A stretch of DNA of 53,737 bases from Syntrophaceae bacterium (GCA_013388645.1 JACAEV010000112.1:1-53737), one strand, 5' to 3'; shown: positions 1 through 7,334, counted from the stretch's first letter. The notes: generated by a model not told the origin, from the letters alone. Program-made: numbers and translations.

Positions 1-2
1 AT

Positions 3-350
3 GACCAAAAGAATAAAAATGTCCTCAGTCAACTTAAAAAATATTTAAAAGGAAAACTTCAGCGGTTTGATTGCCGATTGGATTTAAAAGGGACGCCATT
101 TCAGAAAAAAGTTTGGCGTGCATTAGAAAAAATTCCTTATGGGCAAACACATTCCTATAAAGAAATTGCAAAGTCTATCGGTCATCCAAAAGCCTATCGG
201 GCAGTTGGAAATGCAAATGGACAGAATCCCATTCCTATAATTATACCTTGCCATCGGGTGATTGAAAGCAATGGAGGTCTGGGTGGTTTCGGCCACGGGA
301 TTCAGATAAAGAAGCGGTTACTTGATTTCGAAAAGGCTCATGGATGTTGA
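3..350 (+). CDS. ogt: Methylated-DNA--protein-cysteine methyltransferase (5' end cut by window)
   Basis: Repairs O6-alkylguanine in DNA by moving the alkyl group to its own cysteine, a single-use reaction. The active-site block IPCHRVI is present, preceded by the helix-turn-helix DNA-binding part (GTPFQKKVWRALEKIPYGQT, then SYKEIAKSIG) and followed by the GGLGGFGHG loop typical of the family. A TTG at 78 could be taken as the start, but the frame stays open to the left edge of the window and the upstream codons (LKKYLKGKLQRFDCRL) match the usual sequence before this domain. I therefore read it as a gene whose beginning lies outside the window. About 115 residues are visible; the family is usually 150-180. 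Assignment to the Ogt/AdaB type is firm; the exact subfamily is not. Confidence 0.93.
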   Translation, partial: DQKNKNVLSQLKKYLKGKLQRFDCRLDLKGTPFQKKVWRALEKIPYGQTHSYKEIAKSIGHPKAYRAVGNANGQNPIPIIIPCHRVIESNGGLGGFGHGIQIKKRLLDFEKAHGC

Positions 351-394
351 GCCATTCAGCAAATTGGTATAGCCTTTAGCCCCTTACTGAATAG

Positions 395-1819
395 CTATAA
401 TCGTGGGCCTCCGTACCCCAGATTATTGCTGCGGCCTCCCCCCTGAGGTGTTCTGGAGAATCCCATGCTACCCGTAGGGAATGAGCCACTTTGCCTGGCT
501 CCACCCTGCAAAGGCGGATTGAAAGATCTTATGCCTCCTTGTGTCGGGGGGCTGAACGAACGGATTTCACCTGCCGGAGGTCTCTGAAACTCCATCCCTT
601 TTTGTCTATTGAAACTGTCTGGTCGGCTGAAAACCCTTTCATTCGTGCGATAGGGTCCAGTTTCACCAGGAGATCTGTCCATTCTGGGATCCGCAACAGA
701 TGGCCTGACATAATCTCTATTTCGACTATTGAAACCCGAAGGTCTACTTTCCCTATTATAAACTTGCTTTTCTGGGTTGCGGTTGGACGTTGTATAAACA
801 GGATTTCGATTATTGAACGCCCCATCTCTTTTAGGAGGTATCGTATTGCCTAAAGCCAATCGTTCACGGCTGCGATCATAGATTGACCGAGCACTGTTTT
901 TGATCTCTGGAGAATTAAATCCCCTCTTAGGAGTCACCTCCCTGCCTTCAAACATCCTCCCGTTGTATCTTTTGGCAGGATCAATAGCAAAAACCCTACC
1001 AGTATTGGGGTCTCTAAAGTGATTGGTGACGACACAGACACGCTTATTAATGATAATCACTGTGTGAAAATCATAGAGGATGTAAAAACCAGGGAAGAAA
1101 AACCCCGAATACCAGAATGGACTTGGTATCCAGGCATAGAGGTAATAATAATCAGGGGGAGGGGGATAATAGGTCACGATTGGAGGCCCCTCCGTATAGT
1201 AGTAATTATTGATGACCGAGGGTTCGGTATATTGAGGAGTGACTGGAGACGGGCTTTCAGCATATCTATCTCGCGTTTCGGCAACAATGGGTAATCCGAG
1301 TTCCATAGCGGCTGTCCGGAATATGCCTACTGCTTCATTCCTTCCCATTGGCAATCTGCCGGAATCCGCTGCTTCAACTATGGCGTTTTCCAATTCTCCA
1401 ATGACGTCGGGAGTCACAGGGTAATCGGCAATCCACCCATTTTTAGGTGCGATCCCAAATGAAGCCAATATGGCCTCAGCATCTGCCTCGCTTTTGGCCT
1501 GTCCTATCTTTAATGATCCAACCAGTTTGATTGCAAAATCTCCTTCACGGATCAGGGTTTGTGAAATGGGGGGGGCCTGTGTTGCTGGCATTGCTGACTG
1601 GGTCCCACCGGTTATAGTTCCAGATGAGCTTGAAGTAGGAAGAAACAACCCCGTTTTGGCAATACTGATTTCTTCAACCCTCTGGTGATAATCAGAAGGG
1701 ATTTTGCTATAGTCATCTGAAAAGTTCGTGACCCCTTTTTCATCAACCCATTTGTATACAGCAGCCGATGCAGAAGAGACGAAAATAAATAGAAATATAA
1801 TAAGAAAGAATTTTTTCAT
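395..1819 (-). CDS. DUF4124-domain secreted protein with Pro/Tyr and Arg/Asn-rich tail
   Basis: A 474-residue exported protein of unknown function. It begins with a signal peptide (residues 1-19, ending ASA) directly followed by a DUF4124 module (VYKWVDEKGVTNFSDDYSKI), a short domain common in proteobacterial envelope proteins. A small helical domain follows at about 95-170, then a stretch rich in Tyr and Pro (about 200-250, including EGPPIVTYYPPPP and an aromatic run). The C-terminal 200 residues are low complexity, rich in Arg, Asn, Ser, Gly and Pro, with repeated SFNPP/SFSPP and GG motifs, and are probably disordered. The ATG at 1819 has an AT-rich upstream region with GGGGGAAAAA just before it as ribosome site. 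The gene stands alone. Confidence 0.8.
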   Translation of the reverse strand: MKKFFLIIFLFIFVSSASAAVYKWVDEKGVTNFSDDYSKIPSDYHQRVEEISIAKTGLFLPTSSSSGTITGGTQSAMPATQAPPISQTLIREGDFAIKLVGSLKIGQAKSEADAEAILASFGIAPKNGWIADYPVTPDVIGELENAIVEAADSGRLPMGRNEAVGIFRTAAMELGLPIVAETRDRYAESPSPVTPQYTEPSVINNYYYTEGPPIVTYYPPPPDYYYLYAWIPSPFWYSGFFFPGFYILYDFHTVIIINKRVCVVTNHFRDPNTGRVFAIDPAKRYNGRMFEGREVTPKRGFNSPEIKNSARSIYDRSRERLALGNTIPPKRDGAFNNRNPVYTTSNRNPEKQVYNRESRPSGFNSRNRDYVRPSVADPRMDRSPGETGPYRTNERVFSRPDSFNRQKGMEFQRPPAGEIRSFSPPTQGGIRSFNPPLQGGARQSGSFPTGSMGFSRTPQGGGRSNNLGYGGPRL

Positions 1820-2150
1820 TTTTTCCCCCGTCTTAATTATAAATTGAACAACTCCGGATACGATTTTAACTTAAATACATTCATGTTATATTTATTTTGA
1901 CGTATTATTAAATCCCTTTATTCATAAAACGTACAAAGATTTTATACAAATTTGAATAATATCAACCAATCCTTTTTATTTTTGGGTTACCATAAAAGGT
2001 TAAATGTTTGTTCAAAATTGTAACTCTTTATAAAAGATATCTCTGTTTTTTTTTATTCTCATATTCTTACTTTTAAAAATCCCTTAATATTTAAGGGACT
2101 TAGTGATTCATATATAATGGCATCTATATTGCATAAGTATTTTAGAATCT
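1820..2150. other. AT-rich divergent intergenic region
   Basis: About 330 bases with no credible gene. It must carry the promoter of the DUF4124 gene on the minus strand and that of the riboswitch transcript on the plus strand. A TATAAT at 2113-2118 is a reasonable -10 box for the latter, but the expected -35 position (about 2090-2095) is poor. Short inverted runs such as CCCTTAATATTTAAGGG (2081-2097) are visible. Confidence 0.4.
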
Positions 2151-2157
2151 AATTTAA

Positions 2158-2240
2158 TGAGCGATAAAGCCAAACTTCGAGTAATCGAAGGGCGGAAAGC
2201 CACGGGTCCCAAATTTCTGGGATAGCCGGGTTGCCGAAAC
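2158..2240 (+). promoter_or_regulatory. Cyclic di-GMP-I (GEMM) riboswitch aptamer
   Basis: The conserved core is present in order: GCCAAAC, a hairpin CTTCGA/TCGAAG (2174-2190), GGCGGAAAGCCACGGGTCCC (2191-2210), the TCCC/GGGA stem, then ATAGCCGGGTTGCCG (2222-2236). This is the arrangement of class I c-di-GMP riboswitches, and the wording is like that of Geobacter members. Aligned with the Vc2 aptamer from memory, the ligand-contacting position 20 is G, which favours c-di-GMP over 3',3'-cGAMP, and the 21-46 pair is C-G instead of G-C. The aptamer sits 100 bases before a small Cys-rich gene and is followed by an intrinsic terminator, so it should act on transcription. Confidence 0.88.
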
Positions 2241-2242
2241 CA

Positions 2243-2264
2243 CTTTCTGCTATTAAGCAGAAAG
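2243..2264 (+). promoter_or_regulatory. Linker hairpin in riboswitch expression platform
   Basis: Perfect 8-bp stem CTTTCTGC/GCAGAAAG with a 6-base loop between the aptamer and the terminator. It probably brings the aptamer and the terminator arm together or insulates them; the function is inferred. Confidence 0.5.
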
Positions 2265-2274
2265 AAATCCATTC

Positions 2275-2306
2275 AACCCGTGGCTAATATTTGCTACGGG
2301 TTTTTT
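2275..2306 (+). terminator. Riboswitch-controlled intrinsic terminator
   Basis: A 10-bp stem AACCCGTGGC/GCTACGGGTT (one G-U pair) followed by a T run (2301-2306). The left arm ACCCGTGGC (2276-2284) is the exact reverse complement of GCCACGGGT at 2199-2207 inside the aptamer. Aptamer folding and antiterminator pairing therefore exclude each other. Ligand binding should free the terminator arm and stop transcription, making this an OFF switch. That direction is inferred from base pairing only. Confidence 0.82.
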
Positions 2307-2339
2307 ATTAGCCGCCTTTTATTGAAAGGAGGGGAGGTT

Positions 2340-2531
2340 ATGACTTTTATCGAATCCTGTATCTATTATAAAGATTCTAAATGTGTGCTTAAGGATAGTT
2401 GTTGTGATCTCAACTGTGATATGGCCGACACGGATAAAGTTGATCGTTTTTACGGTGAGACCGACCCGTTTACACAGTGGCAAGTTGAGAAAGCTCAAGA
2501 AGAAAAAAATTCAGATTCGAAATTGAGGTAA
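2340..2531 (+). CDS. Small cysteine-rich protein under c-di-GMP riboswitch control
   Basis: A 63-residue protein that I do not recognise. It has five cysteines in the first third (positions 7, 16, 21, 22 and 26), spaced as in small metal-binding or disulfide proteins, and a charged C-terminal tail (about 45-63). No signal peptide or membrane segment is visible, so it is probably cytoplasmic. The start chosen is the ATG at 2340, which has a very strong ribosome site (AAAGGAGGGGAGG) 2-10 bases upstream. An in-frame start at 2280 would lie inside the terminator stem and is rejected. Being the only gene between the riboswitch terminator and the convergent dehydrogenase gene, it is the direct target of the switch. 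Confidence 0.75.
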   Translation: MTFIESCIYYKDSKCVLKDSCCDLNCDMADTDKVDRFYGETDPFTQWQVEKAQEEKNSDSKLR

Positions 2532-2588
2532 AGGGGAGGCATTTTTCTTTCATCAAATGATTTGACTTACCGACGATTTCTGTTCATA

Positions 2589-3587
2589 TTACATTCTTAA
2601 CACGCCTGCCCCCTGGATCTTTCCTTGTTTTAATAAAATGAGAGCCTGATTTGCCTCTTCTAATTCAAATTCTTGGACTTCAGGAATAATTGGGATTTCT
2701 GCAGCCAGAGATAGAAAATCCGACGCATCTCCCCGAGTAATATTGGCCACACTTTTAATTTCTTTTTCGTCCCAGAGATATTGAGTGTAATCAAGGGGAG
2801 GGATTGGATTTCTCTTTCGGATGACCGCCAAAATTAACCTTCCACCTTTTTCCAAAACTCTTAAGGCGTGTAGGACGGTTTCTCCGACAGGGGTAAAATC
2901 GATGGCACAATGGAGTTTTTTAGGAGGGGTATCCTCTGGTCTTCCTGTCCAGAGAGCTCCTAATTTTTTTGCAAGTTTACGATGTTCATCCCCTCTGGTG
3001 AAGACAAATATTTCACAACCCCAGAATTTCGCTATCTGAATGACGATATGAGCTGAAGCTCCAAACCCAAAAAGCCCAAGGGTTTGGCCTTTTTTAATTC
3101 CAGAAAGGATGAGGTCTCGATATCCAATGGCGCCAGCGCACAAAAGCGGAGTCGCTTCAGCATCAGAAAACCTTTTAGGGATGAAGTAGGCAAAGTCTTC
3201 TGAAATGACAGTGTATCGGGCATACCCTCCATTGGCATGGCATCCCGTCCCTTGAAATTCGAGGCATAAATTTTCATTTCCATTTTTACAAAAATAGCAT
3301 TTTCCACAAGCCGAATGGATCCAGGCAATTCCCACTCGATCTCCTAAATTAAATTTGGTTGCCCCCGGACCTAAACATTCCACTCTTCCGACGATCTGGT
3401 GTCCCAGAACCATTGGTAGCTTTGGTGGAAGTCTCCCCTCGATTTCGTCAAGTTCCGTATGGCAGACGCCACAGGCTGAAATCTTAATTAAAATTTCTTT
3501 AGGTCCGGGAATGGGGTCTGGCAAGTCGATCATCATTAAAGGCTCCTTTTCGATAGGAGCGATTTCTTTCAGCACCATGGCCTTCAT
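2589..3587 (-). CDS. Zinc-dependent alcohol dehydrogenase (MDR family)
   Basis: A 332-residue medium-chain dehydrogenase/reductase, expected to oxidise an alcohol or reduce an aldehyde with NAD(P). The N-terminal GroES-like domain has the catalytic zinc ligands in GVCHTELDE and GHQIVGRVE, and the structural zinc loop CGKCYFCKNGNENLC with all four cysteines. The Rossmann nucleotide-binding domain starts near residue 165 (GLFGFGASAHIVIQ). The closest named group by pattern is the AdhP/AdhA-like zinc-binding dehydrogenases. The ATG at 3587 has AGGAGGATTGAGAA upstream. Its substrate cannot be told from sequence. It converges with the Cys-rich gene and has no partner gene nearby. Confidence 0.88.
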   Translation of the reverse strand: MKAMVLKEIAPIEKEPLMMIDLPDPIPGPKEILIKISACGVCHTELDEIEGRLPPKLPMVLGHQIVGRVECLGPGATKFNLGDRVGIAWIHSACGKCYFCKNGNENLCLEFQGTGCHANGGYARYTVISEDFAYFIPKRFSDAEATPLLCAGAIGYRDLILSGIKKGQTLGLFGFGASAHIVIQIAKFWGCEIFVFTRGDEHRKLAKKLGALWTGRPEDTPPKKLHCAIDFTPVGETVLHALRVLEKGGRLILAVIRKRNPIPPLDYTQYLWDEKEIKSVANITRGDASDFLSLAAEIPIIPEVQEFELEEANQALILLKQGKIQGAGVLRM

Positions 3588-3787
3588 TTCTCAATCCTCC
3601 TCCCTTGGGTTCCATCCCTTCATATCATATCATACAATATTTGAGGTCTCTTTGAGTAGATAAATTGAAACCCTATGAGTCATTATCAAAAGGACATTAA
3701 AGATTTATTTTAAGATCATTTGAATTAAAATTTTCTGAAGGAGGGGTGTTCCATATTGGATCAGTAAAGGGAAGTAAAAATCAATTT

Positions 3788-3822
3788 GGAAGAGTGGGGA
3801 TTTGATTCAACCCCACTCTTCC
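3788..3822 (-). terminator. Intrinsic terminator of the W/YxPGxW-repeat gene
   Basis: Perfect 12-bp stem GGAAGAGTGGGG/CCCCACTCTTCC with an 11-base loop, about 25 bases after the stop of the minus-strand gene at 3847. Read on the minus strand it is followed by a T-rich stretch (AAATTGATTTTTACTT). Confidence 0.75.
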
Positions 3823-3846
3823 AAGGCGAGACCATCGTAAGTAACC

Positions 3847-4263
3847 TTAATTTCGATAATAGCCCTCCACCCAAACCCTTTTCTCTACATAGTAACCAGG
3901 GGTTTGTCTGTCCTCATAATGTCCTGCCACCCAATTCCCCCAACGATCGTAATAACCAGGAACCCAAACTCTTTGCCAAGTGCCTGGAACCCATTCACGT
4001 GTCGTTTCCCAGTGGCCTGGTACATATTCCTGTGGCGGGGGTGAGTAGTAAGGTTCTGGAGGAGGGGAGTAAACGACCTGAGGAGGAGGCGGGGGAAGAG
4101 CACGAAGTCCATGAAGGACCAACCCTCCTAATGCCACTGCTCCTAAAGCAATTCCAGCCCCAGCCCACATGTGGCGTTGCTTGGGTCCTGCCTCCGCTGG
4201 GGTGATGGTAAAAAGGGAGAGCAACGCCAAAATTAAAACCATTGATGCTAATTTCTTGAACAT
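3847..4263 (-). CDS. Secreted W/YxPGxW-repeat protein
   Basis: A 138-residue exported protein of unknown function. The signal peptide covers residues 1-25 (ending AEA). A hydrophobic glycine-rich helix follows (AGAGIALGAVALGGLVLHG, about 35-53), then a Pro/Tyr-rich linker and a C-terminal half made of repeats of aromatic-V-P-G-aromatic type (VPGHWE, VPGTWQ, VPGYYD, VAGHYE, TPGYYV, VEGYYR) with one YXWGXW-like block (YDRWGNW). Such repeat proteins are common in proteobacterial envelopes without an assigned role. The start ATG at 4263 is preceded by AAAGGAGGG. It ends in a strong terminator, so it is a single-gene unit. Confidence 0.75.
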   Translation of the reverse strand: MFKKLASMVLILALLSLFTITPAEAGPKQRHMWAGAGIALGAVALGGLVLHGLRALPPPPPQVVYSPPPEPYYSPPPQEYVPGHWETTREWVPGTWQRVWVPGYYDRWGNWVAGHYEDRQTPGYYVEKRVWVEGYYRN

Positions 4264-4384
4264 AAAAATCCCTCCTTTCGGATGTAGCTGTCCTTTTTAT
4301 CTTTTTAGACGGAGGGAAGGGAGAATTTATTCAAAACAAAATTTCCTTAAATGAAAGGGGACTGAGGCTAAATGGAAAGGGGAA

Positions 4385-4825
4385 CTAAAATTGGCCAGAG
4401 AGGGTGACAATGATCACTCCTTCCCCATGTTTTGGGCCACCAATTGAAACCGTTCTTCCAGGGGAAAGTCTAACCTGAGTATCAAGAATATCCCTCTGCT
4501 CTCTTTTGATCTTTACCCTTACCTCGGCTACATTTTTATCCTGCCTGATTAAAGTGAGCTCGATGACTCTGCCAGGATGAGCAGGCGATATGACAGGACG
4601 GTTAGGGTAAAGGGTAGGGGTTTCGTCTTTCAAAAGACGATAGGAAGAAAAATCGACAAGAGGCTTGAATTGATCCCTCATATCCCTGAGGGATGAATCG
4701 ATTCTAGATCCGACATTGGAAGCCTCAAAAACTCTAAGCCGAACCTGGACTTGGGCAGAGGACAAAGAAGCCGAGAAAAGAGAGAGGAAAAGAACAAAAA
4801 GTAAAAAAGGGAACGCTCTTTTCAT
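4385..4825 (-). CDS. Secreted protein of ECF-sigma operon
   Basis: A 146-residue exported protein that I do not recognise. A clear signal peptide (residues 1-24, ending SSA) is followed by a beta-rich domain of about 120 residues without cysteines. The C-terminal part (SPGRTVSIGGPKHGEGVIIV) resembles short secretin-like or anchoring beta segments, but I cannot name a family. Its ATG overlaps the stop of the anti-sigma gene by 4 bases, so the two are translationally coupled. This makes it part of the sigma/anti-sigma unit, either a periplasmic sensor partner or a product whose demand is tied to the sigma factor. Confidence 0.72.
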   Translation of the reverse strand: MKRAFPFLLFVLFLSLFSASLSSAQVQVRLRVFEASNVGSRIDSSLRDMRDQFKPLVDFSSYRLLKDETPTLYPNRPVISPAHPGRVIELTLIRQDKNVAEVRVKIKREQRDILDTQVRLSPGRTVSIGGPKHGEGVIIVTLSGQF

Positions 4826-5334
4826 GATTTGGATGATTCCTGATCCCCCTCATCGAATAGCCAGATCATCGTCATTTTTGCGTTTTCGGATTCGTAAACC
4901 ATGATATGATGGGTCTGACTTTCGACATATTTTACAACAGATGCATCAGAATAGGAAGGGGTTTTTTTAAAAATAACTTGGGTGGTCAGCGCCATAAGGA
5001 GAACCGCCGTTGCGACGGCTGGGACCCAAACCTTCTTTTTGAGAAGGGGAGAAGGGACAAGCCAGAACCTTAAGGATGGCCACCTGCCTTGTTTTTCCTG
5101 CGGCTGAATTTCCCTTTTGATTTTCTGCCAAACCCAAGGGAAATCTTCCTCCTGAGCAGCCTTTTCAACAGGAGCTTTTATTAATGACTTGAGTCCCTCG
5201 AGGGAGGTCAGCGTATCTCGGCATGAAGGACAGTTCTGAAGATGGTTCTCTACTAAATGTTTCTCTCCCTCTGTGACCTCTTGGTCAAAATATTTTTCTA
5301 AGAGCTCTGATATAGATAAACAGGAATCTTTCAT
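4822..5334 (-). CDS. Anti-sigma factor with zinc-finger (ZAS) domain and one TM helix
   Basis: A 170-residue membrane-bound anti-sigma factor, expected to hold the upstream ECF sigma factor inactive until an envelope signal arrives. The N-terminal cytoplasmic part has the ZAS-type motif HLVENHLQNCPSC (about 26-38). A single membrane helix lies at about 105-123 (VWVPAVATAVLLMALTTQV), leaving a short C-terminal domain of about 45 residues outside. The start ATG overlaps the sigma gene stop by 4 bases, and its own stop overlaps the next start by 4 bases. Three genes are thus coupled in the order sigma, anti-sigma, secreted protein. The signal sensed is unknown. Confidence 0.87.
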   Translation of the reverse strand: MKDSCLSISELLEKYFDQEVTEGEKHLVENHLQNCPSCRDTLTSLEGLKSLIKAPVEKAAQEEDFPWVWQKIKREIQPQEKQGRWPSLRFWLVPSPLLKKKVWVPAVATAVLLMALTTQVIFKKTPSYSDASVVKYVESQTHHIMVYESENAKMTMIWLFDEGDQESSKS

Positions 5335-5939
5335 CTGATTCCCTCCCCTTTAATTGGATTGGAAGGGCCGCTGGTTTGGCCGTGGGGACCGACATAATCC
5401 TTCAACAATTCTTGCATCCTTTTTCTACCGTAATGAAGACGGGACATGACCGTTCCAATCGAACATCCCATGGCATCGGCCATTTCTTGGTAGGAGAGCC
5501 CTTCCACTTCTCTAAAAAGAAGCGCAGCCCTCTGTTCTCCAGGGAGTTTCTCCATCGCCCACTTCACCTTTTCTTCTAATTCCTTTTGGAGGAGAGTTTT
5601 TTCTGGCCCTTTTTCAATTTCTTCAGAGGGTTCGAAACTTCCCTCCGCATCGAGGCTTGAAATAAATTGTTTTCCAATCTTTCTGGAATGATCAATGGCT
5701 GTATTCATGACCATTCGATAGAGGTAAGTATAGAATTGTGATTTCCCTTTAAAATTTTTAATAGAACGAAAAAGTTTGATAAAGACTTCCTGAACAATAT
5801 CAAGGGCCTCCTCCCTATGTCTGACCACACCATAAGCAATCCGATATACTCTCTTATGGTATTTATCAAAAATCTCTTTTAAGGCCTCTTGATCTCCTTG
5901 TTGACATCTGGAGATCATCCGGGTTTCCTCAAAGTCCAC
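5331..5939 (-). CDS. ECF RNA polymerase sigma factor (RpoE-like)
   Basis: A 202-residue extracytoplasmic-function sigma factor. Region 2 is clear (about 12-80, with EALDIVQEVFIKLFRSIKNF and the YRMVMNTAIDHSRK helix). Region 4 has the helix-turn-helix GLSYQEMADAMGCSIGTVMS (about 148-167). The linker and the 35 residues after region 4 are longer than in minimal ECF factors. The start is a GTG at 5939 with AAAGGA about 8 bases upstream. It heads a three-gene coupled operon with its anti-sigma factor, so activity is probably set by membrane-proximal release rather than by transcription alone. Confidence 0.9.
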   Translation of the reverse strand: MDFEETRMISRCQQGDQEALKEIFDKYHKRVYRIAYGVVRHREEALDIVQEVFIKLFRSIKNFKGKSQFYTYLYRMVMNTAIDHSRKIGKQFISSLDAEGSFEPSEEIEKGPEKTLLQKELEEKVKWAMEKLPGEQRAALLFREVEGLSYQEMADAMGCSIGTVMSRLHYGRKRMQELLKDYVGPHGQTSGPSNPIKGEGIR

Positions 5940-6225
5940 TCTCTTTTATCCTTTAGACGAGAAAGATGCTTAAATATTCAAATACTAAAATTATATTGAT
6001 TATCCCTTAATTGTCCACCATTATTTTAATTGAAAAATGAAAAATTTCTATGTAATGTTTCAAAACAGGGTGTCACCCTTGAACCATGAAATCACCCATG
6101 TCCCTCTTTTACAAATGGGGAGGTCACTGCTCCCTTTTGAAAAACCTGCTTGCCCTTGCCTACCAGGTGGCAGGGATAGGGAAGGAGTGCGCTGAGGGAT
6201 GTTGAAACGAATACAAGAGGGATCT

Positions 6226-6903
6226 ATGGCCGACCGATATTCCATCTGGTTCTTGTTGGTCTCCTCCATTTTTATCACCTGTTTGATCACCTCCAATATC
6301 ATCGCTGTTAAACTGATCCATATTTTTGGTTTGGTATTACCGGCGGCTATCCTCATCTTTCCCATCAGCTATATTTTTGGCGATGTGCTCACCGAAGTTT
6401 ATGGTTACCGCCAAGCGAGACGCATAATCTGGCTCGGTTTTTTCTGTAACCTCATTGCTGTCATAGCCATCTGGTTGGGCCAAATCTTGCCTGCTGCCTC
6501 TTTTTGGGATGGGCAAGCTGCGTACGAACGAATTCTGGGCTATACGCCCAGATTGTTAGGAGCGTCATTTCTGGCCTATTTGGTAGGAGAGTTTGCGAAC
6601 TCCTTTGTCTTGGCCAAAATGAAGATCATGACTCAGGGACGTTGGTTATGGACCCGGACGATTGGTTCGACCCTCGTCGGTCAAGGTTTAGATTCCCTCG
6701 TGTTTATGAGCCTGGCCTTTGTAGGGACGATTCCTTTAAGCATTCTCGGAAGCGCTATTGTGATTCAATGGCTTTTCAAATCAGCTTTTGAAGCCATTGT
6801 TACACCACTGACTTATGGGGTGGTGAACTTCCTGAAAAAAAGGGAAGGGAAGGATGTTTTTGATTTGGACATTCGATTTAACCCTTTTTTGTTTGGAGAA
6901 TAA
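6226..6903 (+). CDS. yhhQ: Queuosine precursor transporter YhhQ family (DUF165)
   Basis: A membrane protein of about 225 residues with around six membrane helices. It has the family hallmarks ITSNIIAVK near the first helix, PISYIFGDVLTEVYGYRQAR, and the later ANSFVLAKMK and GSTLVGQGLDSLVF blocks. Characterised members import the 7-deazaguanine precursors preQ0/preQ1 for tRNA queuosine; substrate here is inferred from the family. Two starts are possible: ATG at 6199 with GAGGG touching it, and ATG at 6226 with GAGGG 4 bases upstream. I prefer 6226. The upstream leader has a hairpin (CCTGCC..GGCAGG near 6160-6175), but I do not see a convincing preQ1 riboswitch. Confidence 0.9.
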   Translation: MADRYSIWFLLVSSIFITCLITSNIIAVKLIHIFGLVLPAAILIFPISYIFGDVLTEVYGYRQARRIIWLGFFCNLIAVIAIWLGQILPAASFWDGQAAYERILGYTPRLLGASFLAYLVGEFANSFVLAKMKIMTQGRWLWTRTIGSTLVGQGLDSLVFMSLAFVGTIPLSILGSAIVIQWLFKSAFEAIVTPLTYGVVNFLKKREGKDVFDLDIRFNPFLFGE

Positions 6904-6910
6904 GGACTCC

Positions 6911-7156
6911 ATGGATTCGATTAAAAGAATTGGAATACTGATGATCGGCTGGTTTTTTATTGCATTGGGGATCCTTGGCCTCTTTTTGCCTTTTTTGCAA
7001 GGCATTTTATTCATCCTGATCGGTCTGGCTATCCTCTCATCTCGAAGTGAAATCATTAAGCGTTTATTAAAACATCTTGAAACGCGTTATCCTCACCACC
7101 ACGAACGGATGGAGAAATGGAGAGAGAAGATGAGGAGTTGGTTTAAAAAGGCCTAA
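6911..7156 (+). CDS. Small membrane protein (PGPGW-like)
   Basis: An 81-residue protein with two adjacent hydrophobic helices (about 5-45, GWFFIALGILGLFLPFLQGI then LFILIGLAILSS) and a strongly basic, His-rich C-terminal tail (YPHHHERMEKWREKMRSW). This layout matches small inner-membrane proteins of the PGPGW type, though the signature is only loosely kept. The start chosen is the ATG at 6911, 7 bases after the YhhQ stop, so it is co-transcribed. Function is unknown. Confidence 0.72.
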   Translation: MDSIKRIGILMIGWFFIALGILGLFLPFLQGILFILIGLAILSSRSEIIKRLLKHLETRYPHHHERMEKWREKMRSWFKKA

Positions 7157-7215
7157 ATTCGAGTTAAGAGTTTAGAATTTAGATTTTAGAATTTATAACC
7201 CACAACCCTTAACCC

Positions 7216-7333
7216 TTAAGGGAACCTCTAATAATTCCTAATTCGTCACTCCCGCGAAAGCGGGAGTCCAGTAATTTCAAAAGATTATGGATTCCTGCTT
7301 CCGCAGGAATGACATTTTTAGAGGTTGCCTTAA
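7216..7333. mobile_element. MITE/REP-like element with 16-bp terminal inverted repeats
   Basis: The ends TTAAGGGAACCTCTAA (7216-7231) and TTAGAGGTTGCCTTAA (7318-7333) are inverted copies with 15 of 16 bases matching. Inside are two perfect 8-bp hairpins, ACTCCCGC-GAAA-GCGGGAGT (7248-7267) and ATTCCTGC-TTCC-GCAGGAAT (7291-7310). Both outer ends are TTAA. The element fills the gap between two convergent genes and ends one base before the aldolase stop codon. It has no gene of its own and is probably mobilised in trans or fixed as a terminator. Confidence 0.7.
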
Positions 7334-7334
7334 C

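Noticed and set aside
2158-2240. cGAMP-specific (GEMM-Ib) identity of the riboswitch
   Set aside because: Alignment with Vc2 from memory puts G at the discriminating position 20, not A. Not certain without a covariance model or binding test.
3786-4205. 139-residue plus-strand frame opposite the W/YxPGxW-repeat gene
   Set aside because: It is the complement of a low-complexity repeat gene with a signal peptide and ribosome site on the minus strand.
5952-5979. Possible autoregulated ECF promoter (GAATATT, 13-base gap, GTCTAAA on the minus strand) before the sigma gene
   Set aside because: The start site would fall about 6 bases before the GTG and after the AAAGGA ribosome site, so the transcript would lack its ribosome site. 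The -35 match is also weak.
6060-6225. preQ1 riboswitch before the YhhQ-type gene
   Set aside because: A hairpin is visible but not the compact preQ1 core (hairpin followed by the A-rich tail pairing back into the loop).
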